Below are positions 1 to 11,526 of a stretch of DNA of 48,325 nt, piece after piece. The DNA lies in the NCBI GenBank assembly GCA_011389885.1, contig JAABTK010000029.1:1-48325 (forward strand), given 5' to 3'. The notes below the pieces were generated by a model, which saw only the letters and a list, made by a program, of their open reading frames with translations, did no database searches and was not told the origin of the DNA. Within the stretch, counting starts at the first letter, position 1. The number at the start of each line of letters is the position of its first letter. The stretch comes from Gammaproteobacteria bacterium. GTDB taxonomy: Bacteria; Pseudomonadota; Gammaproteobacteria; Chromatiales; Chromatiaceae. A program made the position numbers and the translations under genes.

Positions 1-1839
<1,839 letters not shown>

Positions 1840-1905
1840 CAACGAATCTCTTCAGTGCTGCTGATTCCGGGACCCCGCCCGGCTTCGACCCCAAGTCTTT
1901 GCACC

Positions 1906-1980
1906 CCGCAAACCGCTAAAGCCTCGGCCCTGCTTGCGGACCGAGGCTTCAGCCGGTTTGCGGTCCTGCGACCCAGGACC
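1906..1980 (-). promoter_or_regulatory. dnaK-dnaJ intergenic tandem hairpins
   Basis: Two adjacent inverted repeats lie in the dnaK-dnaJ gap. The larger has arms at 1906-1927 and 1941-1963 that pair over about 22 bases with two small bulges or mismatches (core GCCTCGG/CCGAGGC). The second, GGTCCTG-N5-CAGGACC, is at 1962-1980. Neither is followed by a T-run on the minus strand, so a simple Rho-independent terminator is unlikely. A partial attenuator or mRNA-stability/processing element that lowers dnaJ relative to dnaK is a reasonable inference. Confidence 0.6.
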
Positions 1981-2021
1981 ACGTCCCGCCCGGACTTGGA
2001 CGAGATAGGGTAACGAACGCC

Positions 2022-3965
<1,944 letters not shown>

Positions 3966-4010
3966 ATTGCACTCTCCGCATAGTATTTCGGTTTCGTTTC
4001 AGGTTAACCC

Positions 4011-4043
4011 ACAAATGGGGAAAAACCCCGATAATTTCAACAC
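4011..4043 (-). promoter_or_regulatory. Sigma-32 (RpoH) type heat-shock promoter for dnaK
   Basis: Read on the minus strand, GTGTTGAAA (4035-4043) is followed after 14 bases by CCCCATTTGT (4011-4020). This matches the enterobacterial sigma-32 pattern CTTGAA - 13 to 15 bases - CCCCATnT almost fully. It sits 46-78 bases upstream of the dnaK ATG. No CIRCE element is visible next to it. Confidence 0.8.
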
Positions 4044-4057
4044 GCTGAAACGGCGAT

Positions 4058-4723
4058 TCAGCTCGCCGCCTGCGATACCATGACCATCGCCGGACGGATC
4101 AGGCGGTCATTGAGGGTGTAACCCTTCTGCACCACCTGCACCACCGTGTTGGGCGGCACGTCGTCCCGCGGCTGGATCGACATCGCTTGATGATATTGGG
4201 GGTCGAAAGGCCGCCCTTGCGGGTCGATCTGCTCGATGTTGAATTTGCGCATGGCGTCGGCCAGCAGCTTGAGCGTCAGTTCGGTGCCCTCGCGCAGCTT
4301 TTCCAGCTCCGCGTTCTCGCCGCGGACCGCTTGCAGGCCCAATTCCAGGCTGTCGCGCACTTGCAGCAGCTCCTTGGCGAAGTTCTCCAGGGCGAACTTA
4401 TGGGCGTTCTCCAGTTCCCGTTCCTGACGCCGGCGCAGGTTGTCGAATTCGGCGCGCGAACGCAGCAGTTGCTCGTAGTGCTCATCCGCTTTGGCCCGCG
4501 CGTCCTCCAGCAGCGATGCCAGGTCCGGTTCATCATGCGGGCCGTCCTCGCCCACGGGCTCAATGGCCTCCGCCTCTTCGCGCGCCTCGGCGGCCTCGCG
4601 CTCGGCCTCGCGGGCGATTTCTTCCGCCTGCTCCAGCACTTCGGCCTCCAGCGCGTCTTCTGCGGTGTTCGCGTCCGGATCCGGATGCCGGTTTTTATCC
4701 ATCGAATCGCGATTCTTCGCCAT
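4058..4723 (-). CDS. grpE: Nucleotide exchange factor GrpE
   Basis: GrpE releases ADP from DnaK and resets the chaperone cycle. The product is 221 residues from the ATG at 4721-4723, chosen for its GAGAGG ribosome-binding site about 10 bases upstream and because earlier in-frame codons lack conservation. Residues 1-75 are acidic and alanine/glutamate-rich, as usual for the disordered GrpE N-terminus. A long coiled coil follows (LLRSRAEFDNLRRRQERE), then the C-terminal beta domain with FDPQYHQAMS and the ending NDRLIRPAMVMVSQ. It lies 87 bases after hrcA. That gap holds the hairpin GGCCCT-N4-AGGGCC (4764-4779), which has no T-run. Confidence 0.96.
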   Translation of the reverse strand: MAKNRDSMDKNRHPDPDANTAEDALEAEVLEQAEEIAREAEREAAEAREEAEAIEPVGEDGPHDEPDLASLLEDARAKADEHYEQLLRSRAEFDNLRRRQERELENAHKFALENFAKELLQVRDSLELGLQAVRGENAELEKLREGTELTLKLLADAMRKFNIEQIDPQGRPFDPQYHQAMSIQPRDDVPPNTVVQVVQKGYTLNDRLIRPAMVMVSQAAS

Positions 4724-4810
4724 TCCGGTACCTCTCTCAGGATTCTTGGATTTCGGGGATCGCGGCCCTCGCAAGGGCCAGCGGCAGTATTTCCCCCGAA
4801 GTGGGGATGT

Positions 4811-5866
4811 TTATCGATGTTTCAAGGCGGCGCCGAGCAACCGAGCGGTGACGTCCACCAGCGGAATCATGCGGTCGTAGGCCATGCGCGTGGGGCCGAT
4901 CACGCCCAGCACGCCCACCACCCGATCATCCACCTCATAGGGCGCGGTAATCACGCTGCACCGATCGAGCTGGTGAAACCCGGATTCTTCGCCGATGAAG
5001 ATTTGCACCCCTTCCTCGTTCAGACAGCCCTCCAGCAGATGCAGAATGCCCTGTTTTTGACTAAAGGCGTCGAACAGGTCGCGCAATCGACTCATTTCCG
5101 ACAGCTCGTTAAAGTCCATCAAGTTGGTCTGACCCGCGATCAGGCAGTCCTCCTCCGCCTCCTGGGCCTGAATCACCTCCCCGGCCAGATGCAGCGCCTG
5201 GCGCATCATGCGGTCCATCTCTGCGCGGTTATCCTTCATCCGCTGCAATACCTTGTCGCGCATCTGGCCTAGGGTCAGGCCCGAGAACTCGGCGTTCAGG
5301 TAATTCGCAAACCGTTCCAGCTCGGCCCGCTCGAACGGCTTCTTGGCGTGCAGGATCTGGTTGATCACCTCGTCCTCCTTGGTCACCAGGATGGCCAGCA
5401 CCCGATTCTCCGACATGGGCAGAAAGTCCAGGTGATCCACCGCCGCCTGGTCGCGCCGCGGGATCGTCACCACCCCGGCCATGTGCGACACCGAGGACAG
5501 CAGACGCGAGGCCGAACCCAATAATTCAGAAGGCGACTCCACCACGCCGAGTTGGTGACGCAGCGACTCCACCTGCTCCAGATCCAGCGGCCGCAGCGTC
5601 AGCAGGGAATCCACGAACAGGCGGTAGCCATGCACCGTGGGCACCCGGCCGGCCGAGGTGTGCGGGGAACTCACGAGCCCCATTTCCTCTAAATCCGACA
5701 TCACGTTACGGATAGTGGCCGGGCTGAGATCGGCGGCCGCATCGCGGGCCAGGGTGCGCGAGCCGACCGGTTCGCCATCGCGGATATAGCGCTCGATCAG
5801 CACCTTAAGGAAGTGCATGGAACGCTCGTTAACCACACCTTCACTGCTGGATTTTCGCGGCGCCAC
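4811..5866 (-). CDS. hrcA: Heat-inducible transcription repressor HrcA
   Basis: HrcA binds CIRCE operators and represses chaperone genes; its own folding by GroEL is the usual temperature signal. The 351-residue product has an N-terminal winged helix (RSMHFLKVLIERYIRDGEPV, then LSPATIRNVMSDLEEMGLV at about 47-66) and the long C-terminal GAF-like HrcA domain ending GVIGPTRMAYDRMIPLV. The start is GTG at 5864-5866 with GAGGT about nine bases upstream. A CIRCE box lies 40-67 bases upstream of the start codon, so the gene is autoregulated. It heads the hrcA-grpE-dnaK-dnaJ series. Confidence 0.96.
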   Translation of the reverse strand: MAPRKSSSEGVVNERSMHFLKVLIERYIRDGEPVGSRTLARDAAADLSPATIRNVMSDLEEMGLVSSPHTSAGRVPTVHGYRLFVDSLLTLRPLDLEQVESLRHQLGVVESPSELLGSASRLLSSVSHMAGVVTIPRRDQAAVDHLDFLPMSENRVLAILVTKEDEVINQILHAKKPFERAELERFANYLNAEFSGLTLGQMRDKVLQRMKDNRAEMDRMMRQALHLAGEVIQAQEAEEDCLIAGQTNLMDFNELSEMSRLRDLFDAFSQKQGILHLLEGCLNEEGVQIFIGEESGFHQLDRCSVITAPYEVDDRVVGVLGVIGPTRMAYDRMIPLVDVTARLLGAALKHR

Positions 5867-5906
5867 TGCTGTCTACCTCGATGAGAGCAAGCCGAATCGA
5901 CTTCTG

Positions 5907-5933
5907 TTAGCACTCTCATCCCATGAGTGCTAA
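5907..5933 (-). promoter_or_regulatory. CIRCE operator
   Basis: The sequence is the perfect consensus TTAGCACTC-N9-GAGTGCTAA. It begins 9 bases downstream of the -10 box of the hrcA promoter and so overlaps the expected transcription start, the classic position for HrcA repression. Confidence 0.97.
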
Positions 5934-5942
5934 CCGGGGGGG

Positions 5943-5971
5943 ATTATCGAAGGGGCGGGCCGAGGTGTCAA
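5943..5971 (-). promoter_or_regulatory. Sigma-70 promoter of hrcA-grpE(-dnaK-dnaJ)
   Basis: On the minus strand TTGACA (5966-5971) and GATAAT (5943-5948) are separated by exactly 17 bases. This is an 11-of-12 match to the housekeeping consensus, directly upstream of the CIRCE box. Confidence 0.88.
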
Positions 5972-6066
5972 CCGAACAGGGGCGAAAAATTGCGGGTAGC
6001 GCAGCGGCGCGGCGCTGATGCATCATAGGACGCCCTGTTTCGCAACCCAAATCAAAGGAGCGGCCC

Positions 6067-6468
6067 ATGACCCCCGAGACCCTCGAAGTTCGTTTCCTAG
6101 GCGGCAAACGCATTGATGTCCAGGCCGGCGAGTTCACCATCCGCACCGACCAAGCGGTAAAGGCCGGCGGCGAGGCCTCGGCCCCCGAGCCCTTTCAGCT
6201 CTTCCTGGCCTCCATCGCCTCCTGCGCCGGCATCTTCGCCTGGAACTTCTGCCAATCCCGCGACCTGCCGGCCGCCGGCCTCGGACTGCGCATGCTCTGC
6301 CATCGCGACCCGCAAAGCAAGCTGATCGGCCGCATCGAACTGATCCTGAACCTGCCCGAAGGCTTTCCGGAAAAGCATCGGCCGAGCATCGTGCGCGCCA
6401 TCGAACTGTGCGCGGTCAAGAAACACATCCAGGACGCGCCCGAGTTCGTGACTCGGATCGAGGACTGA
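6067..6468 (+). CDS. OsmC-family protein
   Basis: The 133-residue product belongs to the OsmC/Ohr superfamily, whose characterised members reduce organic hydroperoxides with a cysteine pair. The two expected cysteines are present: C53 in LASIASCAGIF and C115 in AIELCAVKKH. The central helix carries FCQSRDLP. There is no signal peptide, so it is cytosolic. The start ATG has AAAGGAG upstream. The gene diverges from hrcA, about 200 bases away. Whether it is a peroxidase or one of the many uncharacterised OsmC paralogues cannot be settled from sequence; the short N-terminus fits the YhfA-like subgroup better than Ohr. Confidence 0.85.
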   Translation: MTPETLEVRFLGGKRIDVQAGEFTIRTDQAVKAGGEASAPEPFQLFLASIASCAGIFAWNFCQSRDLPAAGLGLRMLCHRDPQSKLIGRIELILNLPEGFPEKHRPSIVRAIELCAVKKHIQDAPEFVTRIED

Positions 6469-6532
6469 GGGCCGAGGATAAGGGAGCTTGGTCCAGAAGG
6501 CCCAGCCGACCCCTGGAAACGGCTGTTTTCGG

Positions 6533-6575
6533 GAACGCGGAGGACGCGAAGGACCGCGGAGGGCGCAGAGAGTGT
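6533..6575 (+). repeat. Arm fragment of the CGCAGAGG repeat family
   Basis: The OsmC-Uma2 gap contains a run of degenerate units (GAACGCGGAGGACGCGAAGG, then ACCGCGGAGGGCGCAGAG) like the inner arms of the MITE-like elements elsewhere in the window. No matching opposite arm is visible, so it is probably a decayed half. Confidence 0.5.
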
Positions 6576-6709
6576 TTTGGGTTTGGAGGTTGAGGCTTCA
6601 GCCGGGCCGATTCCGCCCACGGCCCGCCTACAGGCTCGAACTCCCAATGTTTGTAACACTTCGGTGCAGTTGTATTAGACTTTATAACGACCACCGAGAG
6701 GATCTTCCG

Positions 6710-7312
6710 ATGAGCCTGTCGATTGAAAGCCAAGCCGCGAATCTCGCCATTTGCCCGGGCCAAGGGGATGGATTGGTCACGCTCGACGGCATCGACTGGG
6801 ATCAATTCAAGCTGTTGGAAAGGATCTTCGGCGACCGCCGCTATCCCAAACTGACCTTTCTCGAAGGAACCCTGGAGATCATGGCCCCGCCGAGCGCCGC
6901 GCACGAAGCGATCAAGAGCACCCTCCCCCTGTTGCTCGAAACCTACCTCCAGAGCCGCCGGCTGCGTTTTTACCGACGGGGCAGCCTCCGCCTGCAACAG
7001 GAGGGGACGGCCGCGGGCGAACCGGACGAGTCCTACTGCATCGGCGAAAATCGGGAGACGCCGGACCTGGTGATCGAGGTGATCCTCACCGCCGGCTCGC
7101 TGGACAAACTGGCGGTGTACAGACCGCATCGGGTGCCCGATGTCTGGTTCTGGAAGGATGGGGCCATCAGCGTCTTCCGCTTGCAGGGCGGGGATTACGC
7201 ACGCGCGGAGAAAAGCGGTCTGTTGCCCGAGCTGGATCTGCGGCTGCTAGAGGCCTGTTTGGCCGAAGGCGACCAATACGACGCGGTGCAGCACTTTCGG
7301 GAGCGGATCTGA
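6710..7312 (+). CDS. Uma2-family (DUF820) putative restriction-like endonuclease
   Basis: The 200-residue product matches the Uma2/DUF820 family, a PD-(D/E)xK nuclease fold expanded in cyanobacteria and many environmental bacteria, with poorly known function. The probable active site is TPDLVIEV (D119, E123) followed by K133 in GSLDKLAVY. Upstream are the typical LEGTLEIMAPPSAAHE and, after the core, the family hallmark VPDVWFWKDG. The start ATG has GAGAGGAT upstream. It is a single gene, convergent with cbbO and flanked on both sides by repeat arms. No partner gene or toxin-antitoxin structure is visible. Confidence 0.85.
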   Translation: MSLSIESQAANLAICPGQGDGLVTLDGIDWDQFKLLERIFGDRRYPKLTFLEGTLEIMAPPSAAHEAIKSTLPLLLETYLQSRRLRFYRRGSLRLQQEGTAAGEPDESYCIGENRETPDLVIEVILTAGSLDKLAVYRPHRVPDVWFWKDGAISVFRLQGGDYARAEKSGLLPELDLRLLEACLAEGDQYDAVQHFRERI

Positions 7313-7365
7313 GGCTGACGGACCAAGGCCGGCCGCACCGACCTCCCGGCAAGCATTCTTTATTG

Positions 7366-7449
7366 AACGCAGAGAGCGCAGAGGACCGCGGAGGACACAG
7401 AACCGAAAGAACCTCTGCGCCCTCTGCGGCTCTCCGCGTCCTCTGCGTT
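7366..7449. repeat. Palindromic CGCAGAGG element (arms only) between convergent genes
   Basis: The left arm AACGCAGAGAGCGCAGAGG and the right arm CCTCTGCG...CCTCTGCGTT form a long imperfect inverted repeat of about 35 bases per arm around a short A-rich loop. It lies between the convergent Uma2 and cbbO genes. It is followed by the palindrome ACAGCCC-AA-GGGCTGT (near 7463-7478), which also recurs in the window. It lacks the CTAG-flanked outer ends seen in complete copies. It could serve as a bidirectional terminator. Confidence 0.7.
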
Positions 7450-7491
7450 CCAATGGTTCCGCACAGCCCAAGGGCTGTACTCCAGCCCGAA

Positions 7492-9621
7492 TCAGGTGGT
7501 CAACCGCCGATAGATATCCGACACCTTGAACGGCAGGGCCCGCACCTCGCTGACCACGGTGTAGGCGGCGGGGCCGTAGAGGTGGGGCAGGTAGTCGCGG
7601 GCCTGTTCGTCGATGGTGATGCAGTAGGGGTGGATGCCGTTTCTGCGGGCCTCGATCAGCGCCCGGCGGGTGTCTTCGATGCCGAATTCGCCGCGGTAGT
7701 TGTCGTAGTCGTCGGGCTTGCCGTCGGAGAGGGTCACCAGCACCCGGGTGCGGGCGTCCACCTCGCGCAGGATGGCGTCCATACGGCGGATGGCGAAGCC
7801 CATGCGGGTGTAGTCCTGGGGCTCCACCGCGGCGATGCGCCCCTTCACCTCGGCGCTGTAGCGCTCGTCGAAGCGCTTAATGGGAAACAGCTCACAGCGC
7901 TTGCGGGTGAAGCTGGAGAAGCCGTAGATGGCGTAGCGGTCGCCCAGGGACTCCAGGGCCTCGCATAATAGCACCAGGGCCTCGCGCTCGGCCTCGTTGA
8001 TCCAGCCCTTGGTGGAACCGCTCATGTCCACCAGGAAGGCCACCGCGATGTTGCGCTCGCTGCGGTGCAGGCGGGTGAACAGACGGTCGGTCATTTCATG
8101 GCCGCGGGCGGCGTCGGAAATGGCCTCCACCAGGGCGTCGAAATCGATGCCCTCGCCGTCGGGCTGGCGGCGCAGCAGCCGGTCCTCGTCGCGCAGGGCC
8201 TCGAAGGTCTTGCGCAGCTGCTTCACGACCCCCGAATGCTTGCGCAGGGTCTCGCGCACGAAGGATTCATCCTTGGGAATCAGGGTGCGCTCGCGCACCG
8301 CGCACCAGCCCTTGCGGTAGTGCTGGCGGCGGAAGTCCCATTCGTCGGTGAGGTGCGCGCCCTCTTCGTGGTAGGTGCCGCTCCACACGTCTTCGGGGTC
8401 GGGCTCCTCGTCCTTCAATAGCTTGGCGTCATAGTCGCCGGGGCCGGCGGGCTCCAAATAGTCCTCGGGCAGGTTGCCGAGGTCCAGCAGGATGGAGTTC
8501 AGCAGCTTGTTGGTGAACTGGGGCAGCTTCATCGGCCGGCCGTCGAGCAGGATCTCCATTTCCATGGCCTCGCGCTCGGGGTCGTCCCGCTTGAGCCGCG
8601 CCTCGAACCGGGACGCCTTCGCCTCTCGGTCCTGCTTCTCCCGCTGCTCGTCCTCCAGTTCCTTCAGCGAGACCTTAAAGCGGGCCTTCTCGCGCTCCAA
8701 TCGGGCGGCCATGCAGTCGGCCACCGCCACCGGCTTGAGCGCCGCGCGATAAAAGCGGTCCGGAAAGGGCTGAATGCGCCCCAAATGCGCCTCGGCCAGG
8801 CACAGGCAGTCGTGGGCCGTGGTGCAGGGGCTCTGCACCCGCCGCCGCAGCTCCCGCCACGGCGCGGACAGCGCGGGCTGCTCCAACTCCGCCTTCAGGC
8901 GCTCCATCTGGCGAAACAGCCCCGGCAGCTCGCGGGCGATATGGGCCTCCAGCCGCAGGGTCTCCAACGCATGGAACAGGGCCACCAATTCGTCCGAGGC
9001 GGTCTCGGGATCCAGCGCCCCGTCCAGCAAGACCCGAAAGGTGCCATAGCGGGTCTGGGCCCAGAGCAGCGCAATGGCGGACTTGTAGAGCAGGAAGTTG
9101 TCGTGCTTGCCGGCCAGCCGCGCCATAACCGGGGGCAGATAGAGCACCTCGGTATCGGTATAGGGATGCGGCCCTTCCTCCAGCTTCAATCGGCGCCCGG
9201 AAAGCCCATGCAGAAAACCGCTGAGCACGCCGTTGACCTCTTCCAGCACACTCCCCGAGACCCTTTGGTGCTGGTCCTCCAGGAAGTCGTCCAGCCCGTG
9301 CATCACCGCCAGCGCCGGGCGCAGCCCGTCCCGGTCATAGACATCCATCGCATGCAGGGCCCAGGCCTCCACCATCTCGCGATCCAGCAGGTGCAGCGCC
9401 TTGTCCGCATAGCAGGCGTACTGATACCCGAGTTCGATATGATTACTGGTCACCCGGCCGACCCAGTCCAGCACATAGTCCTGGGTGGCGCGGTCCATGG
9501 CTGCCAGCCGTTGCGCGGGCTCGGCGGTCTGGCGGAAGGTGAACTCCACCTCCAGAATCCGGTCGAGGATCGACTCCAGTTCGTTCTTGTCAAGTGGCTG
9601 TTTCACGACCTCGCCCCGCAT
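7492..9621 (-). CDS. cbbO: CbbO-type VWA-domain protein (Rubisco activase subunit; NorD-like)
   Basis: CbbO pairs with the AAA+ protein CbbQ to remove inhibitory sugar phosphates from Rubisco. NorD is a paralogue acting on nitric oxide reductase. The 709-residue product has a long helical N-terminal region, a charged segment around 310-380, and a C-terminal von Willebrand A domain with an intact MIDAS: DMSGS at 532-536, the threonine of YTRMG near 605, and D633 in TLSDGKPDDY. I chose the ATG at 9619-9621. A TTG at 9663 with GTGAGGCG upstream would add 14 residues and overlap the DUF4276 gene. Normally cbbO directly follows cbbQ; here two unrelated genes separate them. No Rubisco gene is in the window. 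Confidence 0.85.
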   Translation of the reverse strand: MRGEVVKQPLDKNELESILDRILEVEFTFRQTAEPAQRLAAMDRATQDYVLDWVGRVTSNHIELGYQYACYADKALHLLDREMVEAWALHAMDVYDRDGLRPALAVMHGLDDFLEDQHQRVSGSVLEEVNGVLSGFLHGLSGRRLKLEEGPHPYTDTEVLYLPPVMARLAGKHDNFLLYKSAIALLWAQTRYGTFRVLLDGALDPETASDELVALFHALETLRLEAHIARELPGLFRQMERLKAELEQPALSAPWRELRRRVQSPCTTAHDCLCLAEAHLGRIQPFPDRFYRAALKPVAVADCMAARLEREKARFKVSLKELEDEQREKQDREAKASRFEARLKRDDPEREAMEMEILLDGRPMKLPQFTNKLLNSILLDLGNLPEDYLEPAGPGDYDAKLLKDEEPDPEDVWSGTYHEEGAHLTDEWDFRRQHYRKGWCAVRERTLIPKDESFVRETLRKHSGVVKQLRKTFEALRDEDRLLRRQPDGEGIDFDALVEAISDAARGHEMTDRLFTRLHRSERNIAVAFLVDMSGSTKGWINEAEREALVLLCEALESLGDRYAIYGFSSFTRKRCELFPIKRFDERYSAEVKGRIAAVEPQDYTRMGFAIRRMDAILREVDARTRVLVTLSDGKPDDYDNYRGEFGIEDTRRALIEARRNGIHPYCITIDEQARDYLPHLYGPAAYTVVSEVRALPFKVSDIYRRLTT

Positions 9622-9640
9622 ATTTGGTTGTTCGCGCCGC

Positions 9641-10207
9641 TCATTCTGCAGCCCGTTCGACAAGACGCCTCACCCCGGATAAAAACACACGCAAACTATG
9701 CGAGGCGTTCCCCTCCAAGGCCAGGCGTGGCCCTATCTTTCGGGACCCGCCGAGTTTCTGATATTGCTGCTTGGTCAAAGACCCCAGCTCCTGCGAGGGA
9801 TTCGACAACCGATCCGGCGCACGATACTTGCTCTTTCCCTGTTTGCCGGCGATGCCGCGAATGCCCAGCGCGTCCTCAACGGCCCGCAAATCGCCCAGGA
9901 ACCAGCTTTCCAATTCCTGGCAGGCAATGCGAATCAGCACGTCCGGCCGCCCCGCCCGCTCGCAGATACGCCGCAGCTCTTCTTTAGTCTTCATGCAGTC
10001 GCCGCTATCCTTGTCGCAGAGGACCACGAACCCTGTTTCCTCGCCCATCCAGGCCCTCAGGCGCGGGCCCAGTCTCTTATGCAGGTCCTGCTTCCCCTCG
10101 AAAACCACATACCGAACATGAATCCCATCCGGGAGCAGGCGGGGCAGAACGCCTTTCAATGCGGCCTCCGCCGAAGGCTCCTCCAAAAAGAAGACCAGTT
10201 CCCTCAT
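9641..10207 (-). CDS. DUF4276 family protein (TOPRIM-like), partner of an AAA ATPase
   Basis: The 188-residue product matches DUF4276, a small TOPRIM-like family almost always encoded beside an AAA_21 ATPase. Seen here are an early acidic pair in FFLEEPSAE (E9/E10), the DxD-like VLCDKDSGD (65-70) and the family hallmark RIACQELESWFLGDL. The start overlaps the ATPase stop by four bases (ATGA), which indicates translational coupling. In better-studied systems such as PARIS (AriA/AriB) an ABC-type ATPase controls a TOPRIM-fold toxin. A similar abortive-infection role is plausible here but is inference. The cognate ATPase-DUF4276 type has no settled function that I know of. Confidence 0.8.
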   Translation of the reverse strand: MRELVFFLEEPSAEAALKGVLPRLLPDGIHVRYVVFEGKQDLHKRLGPRLRAWMGEETGFVVLCDKDSGDCMKTKEELRRICERAGRPDVLIRIACQELESWFLGDLRAVEDALGIRGIAGKQGKSKYRAPDRLSNPSQELGSLTKQQYQKLGGSRKIGPRLALEGNASHSLRVFLSGVRRLVERAAE

Positions 10208-11394
10208 TGCGGGTCGATGCCTTCAAACAGCCCTTCCTTCCATAGATACCCCATTTGATCGCCCTCATCCATGAACCTCTGCAGTTGCTGGTCGTCCTTA
10301 GCCCTGCGGATCTCGGTCACCCCCGCACGCTTGATCAACCAGAACACCTCTTCAATCGCCACCGCATTGAGAAAGTCCGGTGAGTGGGTGGACACGAACA
10401 CCTGTCCACCCCTCATTGCGTAACTCCTGAACTCTTCGGCCAACTCCCAGAGCAGCTTGGGATACAGCTGGTTTTCCGGCTCTTCGACGCAAAGCAGGGG
10501 GTGGGGGTTCGGGTCATACAGCAGTGCAAGATAGGCAAACATCTTTATGGTTCCATCCGAGACATAGCGCGCCAAGAATGGATCCTCGAAGGCCCCGTCC
10601 TGAAAGCGCAAAAGGACCCTCCCCTCCTCGGTGGTCTTTGCATCCACCTTGGAGACCCCTGGCACCCTGTCGGCCAAACGCCATAGGATCTCCTTAAACA
10701 CCTGGGGATGCCGAGAGTGGAGATATTCCGTCACCAGCGAGAGATTCTCGCCCTCGCGGGAGAGATGCTCGGCGTACCCGGCCTCTTGCTCGGCCCTTGC
10801 GCGATTGATATGGAAATCGGAGATATGCCAGTTTTCGATCAAATTCCCCAACGCCATCACCGCCGGAAAGCGCTCGAACTGCGCCAGACCCTTGATGGCC
10901 AGAATGTCCGGGGATTTCAGCTTTTGTTTTTCCTCCCGGTCCAGCTCGGTGACATCGGTCACCCCATCAAACTCGTTGGCGACCGCGCTCCCCTCTCCCC
11001 GGCTGAAGTCCAAGAAATGCCACGGTTGACCGCCGCTCCCCCGTCTGTATTTGAGGACTTCTCGATCCACCACCGGCCTGCCTCCGTCCTCGCCGATGGA
11101 GAGGAAATAGGTCACCAGGGGACCGTCCGCCTTGGCGCGGAATTTCAGTTCGATCTCGATATTGCCGGTCTCCCCCCGCGTGCGCACCTCTTGAAAACCG
11201 CGGCTCCCCCCGAGCTTGACCAACGCAGTGTGAACATTGCTCGAAAAACACTCCTTCAAGAACTCGAACAACGCGAAGAGCGTGGACTTTCCCGTGCCAT
11301 TGGCGCCCACCAAGACGCAAAAGCGGGGGATGTCCCGCAGGGCTGCGTTCTTGAAGCTCTTGAAGTTCTTTAGCTGGATGTGCTCGATTTTCAT
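10204..11394 (-). CDS. AAA_21/ABC-type ATPase of a two-gene putative defence cassette
   Basis: The 396-residue protein is an SMC/ABC-like ATPase of the AAA_21 group. It begins IEHIQLKNFKSFK and has Walker A GANGTGKST (30-38), an ABC-signature-like YVSDGTIKM (277-285), Walker B LLCVEEPENQ (300-309) and the H-loop STHSPDF (335-341). There are no membrane segments. It is coupled to the downstream DUF4276 gene. The pair sits between cbbQ and cbbO on the same strand and looks less GC-rich than they do (by eye, not computed), suggesting insertion by horizontal transfer. Relatives work in phage defence (OLD, PARIS, AbiL type); the substrate here is unknown. Confidence 0.85.
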   Translation of the reverse strand: MKIEHIQLKNFKSFKNAALRDIPRFCVLVGANGTGKSTLFALFEFLKECFSSNVHTALVKLGGSRGFQEVRTRGETGNIEIELKFRAKADGPLVTYFLSIGEDGGRPVVDREVLKYRRGSGGQPWHFLDFSRGEGSAVANEFDGVTDVTELDREEKQKLKSPDILAIKGLAQFERFPAVMALGNLIENWHISDFHINRARAEQEAGYAEHLSREGENLSLVTEYLHSRHPQVFKEILWRLADRVPGVSKVDAKTTEEGRVLLRFQDGAFEDPFLARYVSDGTIKMFAYLALLYDPNPHPLLCVEEPENQLYPKLLWELAEEFRSYAMRGGQVFVSTHSPDFLNAVAIEEVFWLIKRAGVTEIRRAKDDQQLQRFMDEGDQMGYLWKEGLFEGIDPQ

Positions 11395-11526
11395 TTTTCG
11401 GTCTGCGATTCAAAGGGTTTTCTCAATTGTAGGGAAACCCCCTGAAAACAACTAGGTAGAAAGCCCTGCTTCAAATTCGCAAAGACTTATGTTCTCCCCG
11501 AGAAGAGCGAAGACGACAGTTCCGGG

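Noticed and set aside
4187-5272. 361-codon plus-strand frame over grpE and hrcA
   Set aside because: Both minus-strand genes are full-length and conserved; this frame crosses their intergenic gap and has shadow-like composition.
6416-7129. 237-codon minus-strand frame opposite the Uma2 gene
   Set aside because: The plus-strand frame has the Uma2 active-site motifs and a ribosome-binding site; the antisense product has no recognisable domain.
9641-11394. Calling the pair a PARIS system
   Set aside because: PARIS uses an AAA_15-type ATPase and a DUF4435 effector; here the effector is DUF4276-like. Only an analogy is supported.
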